Shown piece by piece: positions 6,618-11,651 of a stretch of 11,651 nucleotides of DNA. Origin of the DNA: an uncultured Clostridia bacterium (GTDB lineage Bacteria > Bacillota_A > Clostridia > Christensenellales > CAG-138); the NCBI GenBank assembly GCA_946623765.1, contig CAMORL010000039.1, forward strand, positions 1 through 11,651. The letters are read 5' to 3'. A model generated the notes under the pieces. That model did no database searches and had not been told where the DNA came from. It was given only the letters and a program-made list of their open reading frames with translations. The translations under genes and the position numbers were made by a program. Positions within the stretch are counted from its first letter, which is position 1. Each line of letters starts with the position of its first letter.

Positions 6618-7920
6618 TTACAAAAACACGGCGTCGGTCCGGCGCGCGCGCCGCGGCGGCAACATCCTTGTCATCATTCTGTGCGTCATCATCGCGCTGC
6701 TTTTGGGCGCAGGCGCGTTCTTTGCGCTGACGAACGACGGACAGGCGTGGAAAGCGCTTTCCGACTATGCAGGGCAGTATGTCGTCAATCCGTGCGTCCC
6801 TGCGCAAAAGGACCCGTCGGTTGAAAAACAGCCGGCAGTTTCCGAGCAGCCGCAGGTATCCGCCGAAACGCCGGCGCCTGTCGAACCGGAGACCGCAGCT
6901 ACGCCGATGCCCGCGATCGTTCCCGAAACGGATATCGATCCGTATCTTGCGCAGCCGTTCGATTTCAAAGAGTTTGACGGCATTCCCGACGTCGTCGAGG
7001 CGGTGCAGCCCGGCGTCATCGGCGTCCTCAACTATCAGCGTCCGAAGGGATCCGCGGGAGAACCGAAGCTCGCGGGCAGCGGATCCGGCTTTGTCTATAC
7101 CGAAAACGGCTACATCATCACGAACCACCACGTCGTCGAAGGCGCGGAAAAGCTGTATGTTTCGCTTACAAACGGCAAACTGGTCGAGGCGCAGCTCGTC
7201 GGCGGCGACATTCAGACGGACGTTGCGGTCCTGCACATCGACGAAACGGGACTGACGGCGCTCCCGATCGGCGATTCTTCGAAGGCGCGCGTCGGCGAAT
7301 TCGTGCTTGCGATCGGCGATCCGATCAGCGCGGACGAGCTTTCCGGCTCGGTCACGTTCGGCATCGTTTCCGCGCTCTCGCGTGAAATCAATATCGAAGG
7401 CTTTGTCAACGAGTATATGCAGACCGACGCGGCGGTCAACCCCGGCAACAGCGGCGGTCCGCTCATCAACATGCGCGGCGAAGTCATCGGCGTCACCAGC
7501 GCGAAGTATACCTCCGCGGGCATCGACGAAATGGGTCAGGCCATCTCCTCCGAGGGCATCGGCTTTGCGCTGCCGATCAACAACGTCATGGAGATTGCGA
7601 AATCGCTGATTCAGAACGGTTCCACCGTACGCCCCGGCATCGGCGTCACGATCGTGACCTATCTCGAAGCGACCGCGCAGATCAACACCCCCGGCGTCTA
7701 TATCTACAGCGTGACCGAGGGCGGTCCGGCGGAAGCCGCAGGCGTCATGAAGGGCGACCGTCTCATCAGCATGAACGGCAAAGAAATGACGCAGGACGAA
7801 TTTGTCATGGCGATCCGCGCAACCAGCGTCGGCGACGTTATCACGCTCAGGGTGGAGCGCAACGGCGAAACGATGGATATTGACGTGACCGTCGGCGACA
7901 TGAATCAGATACACAAATGA
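6586..7920 (+). CDS. Membrane-anchored HtrA/DegP-family serine protease with PDZ domain
   Basis: The protein has 444 residues. A basic N-terminus (RRARRGG) precedes one membrane helix (~26-48), placing the rest outside the cytoplasm. A Pro/Glu/Ala-rich linker (~69-121) leads to an S1C trypsin-like domain with the full triad: H182 in TNHHVV, D212 in QTDVAVL and S289 in NPGNSGGP. One PDZ domain follows (~349-444; GVYIYSVTEGGPAEAAGVMKGD). Length and order match the HtrA proteins of Firmicutes. Its role would be degradation or quality control of misfolded envelope and secreted proteins. It overlaps the kinase gene by 32 bases and the mutS2 start by 4 bases (ATGA), so it is co-transcribed with both. 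Position suggests it is a target or regulator of the adjacent two-component pair, as in CssRS/HtrA, but this is inferred. An in-frame upstream extension to 6154 is only a shadow of the kinase gene. Confidence 0.95.
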   Translation: MFRKIIPYPCDYKNTASVRRARRGGNILVIILCVIIALLLGAGAFFALTNDGQAWKALSDYAGQYVVNPCVPAQKDPSVEKQPAVSEQPQVSAETPAPVEPETAATPMPAIVPETDIDPYLAQPFDFKEFDGIPDVVEAVQPGVIGVLNYQRPKGSAGEPKLAGSGSGFVYTENGYIITNHHVVEGAEKLYVSLTNGKLVEAQLVGGDIQTDVAVLHIDETGLTALPIGDSSKARVGEFVLAIGDPISADELSGSVTFGIVSALSREINIEGFVNEYMQTDAAVNPGNSGGPLINMRGEVIGVTSAKYTSAGIDEMGQAISSEGIGFALPINNVMEIAKSLIQNGSTVRPGIGVTIVTYLEATAQINTPGVYIYSVTEGGPAEAAGVMKGDRLISMNGKEMTQDEFVMAIRATSVGDVITLRVERNGETMDIDVTVGDMNQIHK

Positions 7921-10274
7921 ACGAAAGAGCATTAAAAAGTTTAGAATTCGATAAGATCCGCGCCCAATGTGCGACCCATACCGCGTCCGACATCGGGCGC
8001 GAATTCGTTGAACAGCTTTCGCCTACGGACGATCTCGAACGTGCGGAAATGCTGCTGCATCAGACGTGGGAGGCGGACGCGATCTGCCGCCGCATCGGCG
8101 GAAGCCCGATCGATACGTTCCCGGACGCGCGCGTGACGCTGCAGCGGGTGCGCGCTTCGTACGCGCTGTCGCCCGCAGAGCTTTTGAACCTCGCCGCGTG
8201 CTTCAAGGCAAGCCGCCGCGCGAGGGAACATCTGCTTGCGGCTGAGGATGCGCAGGAGCTGCACAGGCTTGCCAATCCGCTCTCCGCGCACAGCGAGATC
8301 GAGAGCGAGATCGCGCGCTGCATTCTTTCCGAAGACGAGATCTTCGACAGCGCGTCGCCGGAGCTCGCGCGCATCCGCAGACAGCTTCGCATCACCGCCG
8401 AGCGCGTCAAGGAAAAACTGAACAACATCATCAAGAGTCCGGCGTATCAGAAATACCTGCAGGAGCCGATCGTCACCGTGCGCAACGGACGCTATGCGAT
8501 CCCCGTGAAGGCGGAGCACCGCGCGCAGATCGGCGGACTCATCCACGATCAGAGCGGCAGCGGACAGACCGTATTCATCGAGCCGACCGCGGTCGTGGAG
8601 CTCGGCAATGCGTATAAGCAGCTGCAGGCGGAGGAGAAGCGCGAGATCGAACGGATCCTTGCGGGGCTCACTGCGCTCATTGCGCCGTATGCGGACGAGC
8701 TGTATCAAAGTCTGATGCTGCTCGGCAATCTCGACTGCATCTTCGCAAGGGCGATCCTTGCGCGCGACATGCGCGCGTACTGCCCGAAGCTGAACGACAA
8801 AAGCCTCATCCACATCAAAAACGGACGTCATCCGCTGATCGACAAAAACACCGTCGTTCCGATCTCCGTGTGGATCGGCGACGGTTACGACACGCTGATC
8901 GTCACCGGACCGAACACCGGCGGCAAGACGGTCACGCTGAAAACCGTCGGTCTCTTCACGCTGATGGCGAGCGCGGGCATGTTCATCCCGGCGGACGAAT
9001 CGAGCGAGATCGCGATCTTCCGCGAAGTCTTTGCCGACATCGGCGACGAGCAATCCATCGAGCAGTCGCTGTCCACGTTCTCCGCGCACATGACAAACCT
9101 CGTCGGCATTCTGAAGGAAGCGGGCGACGATACGCTGGTCCTTTTGGACGAGCTCGGCGCGGGGACCGATCCGAACGAAGGCGCGGCTCTGGCGCAGGCG
9201 ATTCTGAAGCATCTGCAGGAAGCCGGCGCGACGACGTTTGCCACCACGCACTATTCCGAAATCAAGGCGTTTGCGCTGACGCACGAGGGCATGCAGAACG
9301 CGTCGATGGAATTCGACGTCGACCGTCTCTGTCCGACCTATAAACTCTACATCGGCATTCCCGGCAAGTCCAACGCGTTCGAAATCAGCAAGCGGCTCGG
9401 ACTCGACGATGCAATCATCGAGCAGGCAAAGGAGTATCTGAAGCGCGAGGACGTCGCGTTCGAGGACGTGCTTTCCGGCGCGGAACAGCAGCGGAAGCTC
9501 GCCGAACAGCAGGCGACCGAACTCACGGAAGAGCTCGAAAAGGCGAGAGCGGAACGCATCGCGCTCGAAAACGAGCGCAAAAAACTGCGGGACGACCGCG
9601 CGGCGATCCGGGAGAAGGCGAGGGAGGAAGCGAAGAGCTTCGTCGCTTCGACCAAGCACGAAATGGAATCGCTGATCGCAGAGCTCCGGCAGGTCAAAAA
9701 CATCGACACCAAAGCGCTCGAACGTGCGATCCAGACCTCGCGGGACAAGCTGCGCCAATCCTCGGAAGCGCTGTCGGACCGCATCGAAACGAACGATGCG
9801 GAAGGCGAAGTTCCTTCGTCCGTCATCCGCGGACAGACCGTGTTCGTCGTCAGCCTCAACAATTATGCGACGGTTCTGAAGCCGCAGGACGCGCGCGGAC
9901 AGGTGCAGGTACAGGCGGGGCTCATTAAAGTCTTCGTGCCGATAGGCGATCTTAGGATCGTGACGCAGAAAAAGGAACCGGCGCGCGCTGTGACGCGTCC
10001 GCGCGAGATCATGACGGACATCAAAACCGTCAAGTACGAGCTCGATCTTCGCGGCTTCCTTGTGGACGATGCGATCCTCGAGATCGATGCGTTTATCGAC
10101 GACTGCGTACGCACCGGCAGAACCGAATTCAACATCATCCACGGCAAGGGCACCGGCGCGCTGCGCGCAGGCGTGCAGAACTATCTGAAAACGCATCCGC
10201 GCGTCAAGAGCTTCCGCCTCGGCGCATACGGCGAAGGCGACGCGGGCGTGACCGTCGTGACCTTAAAATCATGA
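7917..10274 (+). CDS. mutS2: MutS2: MutS-type ATPase with KOW-like region and C-terminal Smr nuclease domain
   Basis: The protein has 785 residues, the usual MutS2 length. After the N-terminal core/lever region (LKSLEFDKIRAQ at the start), the ATPase shows Walker A GPNTGGKT (331-338), the QSIEQSLSTFSAHM signature region and Walker B LVLLDELGAGTD (D411, E412). A charged coiled coil (~520-625) follows, then a KOW/SH3-like segment (~638-685), then the Smr domain with LDLRG (709-713) and HGKGTG (from H742). The mismatch-recognition domain of MutS is absent, as expected for MutS2. Family members suppress recombination in some bacteria, and in Bacillus subtilis MutS2 acts on collided ribosomes; which applies here is not shown. 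The start ATG overlaps the htrA stop as ATGA and lacks an obvious Shine-Dalgarno, implying translational coupling. Everything needed for ATPase and Smr activity appears intact. Confidence 0.97.
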   Translation: MNERALKSLEFDKIRAQCATHTASDIGREFVEQLSPTDDLERAEMLLHQTWEADAICRRIGGSPIDTFPDARVTLQRVRASYALSPAELLNLAACFKASRRAREHLLAAEDAQELHRLANPLSAHSEIESEIARCILSEDEIFDSASPELARIRRQLRITAERVKEKLNNIIKSPAYQKYLQEPIVTVRNGRYAIPVKAEHRAQIGGLIHDQSGSGQTVFIEPTAVVELGNAYKQLQAEEKREIERILAGLTALIAPYADELYQSLMLLGNLDCIFARAILARDMRAYCPKLNDKSLIHIKNGRHPLIDKNTVVPISVWIGDGYDTLIVTGPNTGGKTVTLKTVGLFTLMASAGMFIPADESSEIAIFREVFADIGDEQSIEQSLSTFSAHMTNLVGILKEAGDDTLVLLDELGAGTDPNEGAALAQAILKHLQEAGATTFATTHYSEIKAFALTHEGMQNASMEFDVDRLCPTYKLYIGIPGKSNAFEISKRLGLDDAIIEQAKEYLKREDVAFEDVLSGAEQQRKLAEQQATELTEELEKARAERIALENERKKLRDDRAAIREKAREEAKSFVASTKHEMESLIAELRQVKNIDTKALERAIQTSRDKLRQSSEALSDRIETNDAEGEVPSSVIRGQTVFVVSLNNYATVLKPQDARGQVQVQAGLIKVFVPIGDLRIVTQKKEPARAVTRPREIMTDIKTVKYELDLRGFLVDDAILEIDAFIDDCVRTGRTEFNIIHGKGTGALRAGVQNYLKTHPRVKSFRLGAYGEGDAGVTVVTLKS

Positions 10275-10312
10275 ACGCATGCGGCAAATGACCGCAGAGA
10301 GGGGACAGGCAT

Positions 10313-10876
10313 ATGAAACGCAAACCGTTTTTCATTATTTTAGCGACACTGTGCATCATCGGCGCGATCGTTCTGCTGATCGTCGGGATTCGTGTGTCGC
10401 TGCGGCCCGCGGTGATCCCGGGGCTGACGTCGCTCGGCGAGCTGACGTTCGAGGCGTTCGACGCGCGGCAGGAAAAGGACGAAAACAATCTGACGCAGTA
10501 CATTGTCATGTACCGTTACATCGACCCGAAATACGGCGAGATCGTCCTTGAAAACAACGTCGACGCGGACGATTATTATTCCTATAAGTACGATGAACTG
10601 CGCGCCGAAGAAGCAAGCATGACCGAGGTGCCGGAGGAGACCAACGAGATCACAAAGCGTACCCAGATCAAACGGTACGTCTACGTCTATCCGGAAAACG
10701 GACACTATGAAGCGGTATTTCAGGATCGGTATGTCGGGCTTGCCGACGTTTCCGAACTCATCGATCCCGCGCCGAAGGTCTCGTCCACGCGGTACTACAT
10801 CGTCGCCGGGATTCTCGTTCTTGCAGGCGCGTATCTGTTCTTCCTCGCGTTTGTCGAAAAACGCACCGCAAGATAA
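10313..10876 (+). CDS. Uncharacterised small membrane protein with two helices and an external acidic domain
   Basis: I do not recognise this 187-residue protein. A basic N-terminus (MKRK) and helix at ~6-28 are followed by a polar, acidic region of ~130 residues rich in Glu, Asp and Tyr, a second helix at ~161-181 and a basic tail (EKRTAR). The charges predict both ends inside and the central region outside the membrane. The central region alternates strand-like segments (YIVMYRYID, IKRYVYVYPENGHYEAVF), suggesting a small beta-rich domain. Start ATG 10313 has an AGGGG site 8 bases upstream. The gene begins 38 bases after mutS2 with no terminator between them, so it is probably the last gene of the six-gene unit. 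By context it could serve the kinase or HtrA at the membrane, but nothing in the sequence shows that. Confidence 0.8.
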   Translation: MKRKPFFIILATLCIIGAIVLLIVGIRVSLRPAVIPGLTSLGELTFEAFDARQEKDENNLTQYIVMYRYIDPKYGEIVLENNVDADDYYSYKYDELRAEEASMTEVPEETNEITKRTQIKRYVYVYPENGHYEAVFQDRYVGLADVSELIDPAPKVSSTRYYIVAGILVLAGAYLFFLAFVEKRTAR

Positions 10877-10901
10877 CACGCACATCAAAAAAGCTCTCCG
10901 A

Positions 10902-10936
10902 AGAAGGAGGCACTTCGTAAGGAAGTGCTTCCTTCT
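10902..10936 (+). terminator. 15-bp hairpin after the small membrane protein; possible terminator without a U-tract
   Basis: Arms at 10902-10916 and 10922-10936 pair over 15 bp with one G-U wobble around a 5-base loop (GTAAG). This is the strongest stem in the window, but the following bases (GCTTCAAATG) have no T run, so classical intrinsic termination is doubtful. A run of six A's upstream (10887-10892) would be a T tract for the opposite strand, but it is about 10 bases from the stem. It lies 25 bases after the stop at 10874-10876, where the long unit should end. Confidence 0.5.
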
Positions 10937-10954
10937 GCTTCAAATGCAAGAGGA

Positions 10955-10983
10955 TTGACTACTCCGGTCAGCAATCGTATAAT
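10955..10983 (+). promoter_or_regulatory. Near-consensus sigma-A promoter for the acetyltransferase gene
   Basis: TTGACT (10955-10960) and TATAAT (10978-10983) are 17 bases apart. The expected start is near 10990, about 30 bases before the gene. Unlike the other promoters here it has no TG extension of the -10 box. Confidence 0.9.
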
Positions 10984-11006
10984 GACAAAACAGTTCGGGA
11001 TTTGAT

Positions 11007-11011
11007 GGAGG
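11007..11011 (+). promoter_or_regulatory. Ribosome-binding site of the acetyltransferase
   Basis: GGAGG is followed by ATGs at 11016 (4 bases away) and 11019 (7 bases away). The spacing favours 11019, but the first ATG cannot be excluded. Confidence 0.85.
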
Positions 11012-11018
11012 ATAGATG

Positions 11019-11585
11019 ATGAAAATAGAATCTGATAACATGATTCTTCGCGATATGATTGAGTCCGACATTGAGGACTATGTGCGTTGGTTCACGGTGG
11101 AACGCGAATGGGAAAACTGGGATGCTCCCTGGGAAAAAGAACATACTTGCGAAGAAACCGAGCGTAAAAAATGGACGGAATACTATGAATCTGTGAAAGA
11201 TCGTCCGGATGATACTCTCCGATGGAAGTTTGAAATCGAATGGAACGGCAGACACATTGGCTGGGTCAGTTCCTACTGCATTGACGAAAACTACGAATGG
11301 GTTGGAAAAACCGAGGACTGTCAAACTGTTTATCATGCCGTTGGAATTGATATTTGTGAACCGGATGTGTGGGGTAACGGCATCGGAACAAACATTCTCC
11401 GTGCTTTTATGAACTATTATTTTGAGAACGGTGTGAACGAGCTTTACACACAAACCTGGTCGGGCAATGCCCGTATGCTCCGCTGTGCCGAAAAGCTCGG
11501 TTTTGTAGAATGTGACAGAGTCGTGGGCGAACGAGAGATTGGCGGGCAGAAATATGATGGGCTGACTTTCAAGATAAAGAAATGA
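11019..11585 (+). CDS. GNAT-family N-acetyltransferase (RimJ/RimL-like)
   Basis: The protein has 188 residues from ATG 11019 (189 if ATG 11016 is used), close to the usual size for this family. The N-terminus (SDNMILRDMIESDIEDYVRWF) is typical of RimJ/RimL-type GNAT proteins. The acetyl-CoA pyrophosphate loop is WGNGIGTNIL (G121, G123), followed by the motif B region WSGNARMLRCAEKLGF. It should transfer acetyl from acetyl-CoA to an amine on a protein N-terminus, small molecule or antibiotic; the substrate cannot be read. It has its own strong promoter. In two 60-base lines I counted 29 G/C each (48%), against 40 and 38 (67% and 63%) in two mutS2 lines, and codons such as GAA, AAT, TTT and TAT are more frequent than in its neighbours. 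That points to acquisition separate from the neighbouring genes. Confidence 0.9.
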   Translation: MKIESDNMILRDMIESDIEDYVRWFTVEREWENWDAPWEKEHTCEETERKKWTEYYESVKDRPDDTLRWKFEIEWNGRHIGWVSSYCIDENYEWVGKTEDCQTVYHAVGIDICEPDVWGNGIGTNILRAFMNYYFENGVNELYTQTWSGNARMLRCAEKLGFVECDRVVGEREIGGQKYDGLTFKIKK

Positions 11586-11651
11586 TTACGCACAGATCAT
11601 TTCCAGCTTGCGGAGATACCGCGAAGGCAGAAAAAGCCGTCCCCTTGAGGG
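11586..11651 (+). repeat. Intergenic tail with small hairpins and an incomplete palindrome at the window edge
   Basis: No gene is visible in these 66 bases. AATGAT at 11581-11586 (spanning the acetyltransferase stop) can pair with ATCATT at 11596-11601. A bulged hairpin, CTTGCGG (11607-11613) with CCGCGAAG (11619-11626), follows. The last bases hold five A's, then GCCGTCCCC (11636-11644), TTGA and GGG, which looks like the first half and loop of a longer palindrome cut off by the window. It could be a terminator or the start of a dispersed intergenic repeat. Confidence 0.35.

Noticed and set aside
4447..7920. Assignment of the two-component pair plus HtrA as the essential WalRK system
   Set aside because: The kinase lacks the PAS domain of WalK and there are no walH/I/J-type genes between kinase and protease.
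6532..7932. A 466-codon minus-strand open frame across htrA
   Set aside because: It is a shadow of a gene with an intact catalytic triad; the product is repetitive Asp/Arg sequence without a domain.
7941..10196. A 751-codon open frame on the minus strand across mutS2
   Set aside because: It is wholly inside a clear mutS2 gene, its product is Arg/Leu/Asp-rich low-complexity with no family signature, and such frames arise from GC-biased codon use on the other strand.
10280..10296. TGCGG/CCGCA hairpin between mutS2 and the small membrane protein gene as a terminator
   Set aside because: Only 5 bp with no T run, and it directly precedes a ribosome site; continued transcription is more likely.
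1..11651. CRISPR array, tRNA, rRNA, transposase, phage or defence island
   Set aside because: No regularly spaced repeats, no cloverleaf-like or rRNA-like stretch, and no gene with such motifs was seen on either strand.

Overview
The window looks like an ordinary stretch of chromosome from a moderately GC-rich, Gram-positive-type anaerobe, most likely a gut or rumen member of the Clostridia. This rests on the gene families (a MutS2 with a C-terminal Smr domain, a DUF523/TudS-like protein, an OmpR-type two-component pair, an HtrA with one N-terminal membrane anchor), strong AGGAGG-like ribosome sites, sigma-A promoters with TRTG-extended -10 boxes, and hairpin/U-tract terminators. The species cannot be named from this sequence. 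All genes are on the + strand, and coding density is high, with no gene-free gap above about 150 bases.

Layout. (1) 1-1275 is the 3' part of a membrane protein: the tail of a probable alpha/beta-hydrolase domain followed by about ten membrane helices. It ends at a strong terminator (1289-1324). (2) 1404-2642 is a monocistronic RlmI-type rRNA methyltransferase (PUA plus SAM-methyltransferase) with its own promoter. (3) 2745-3902 is a GT4 glycosyltransferase. Its promoter has its -35 box in the loop of a hairpin that may also terminate the methyltransferase transcript. The glycosyltransferase ends at a clear terminator (3921-3952). (4) 4022-10876 reads as one six-gene transcription unit: DUF523/TudS-like protein, OmpR-family response regulator, sensor kinase, membrane-anchored HtrA protease, MutS2, and a small two-helix membrane protein. 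Gaps are 11, 8, -32, -4 and 38 bases, and no internal terminator was seen. (5) After a 15-bp hairpin, a GNAT acetyltransferase (11019-11585) with its own near-consensus promoter has visibly lower GC and different codon choice, and looks like a later arrival. The window ends inside what may be a palindromic repeat or terminator.

How the genes fit together. The central unit couples signal transduction (kinase and regulator) to an envelope protease, the arrangement expected of an envelope or secretion-stress system such as CssRS/HtrA. It then runs straight into MutS2, a family with known roles in recombination control and in splitting collided ribosomes. The link between protease control, MutS2 and a DUF523 Fe-S protein is inferred from gene order alone. 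I found no CRISPR, tRNA, rRNA, complete insertion sequence, phage module or recognisable defence system. The region is mostly housekeeping, with a few regulatory details and one probable acquired gene worth a second look.
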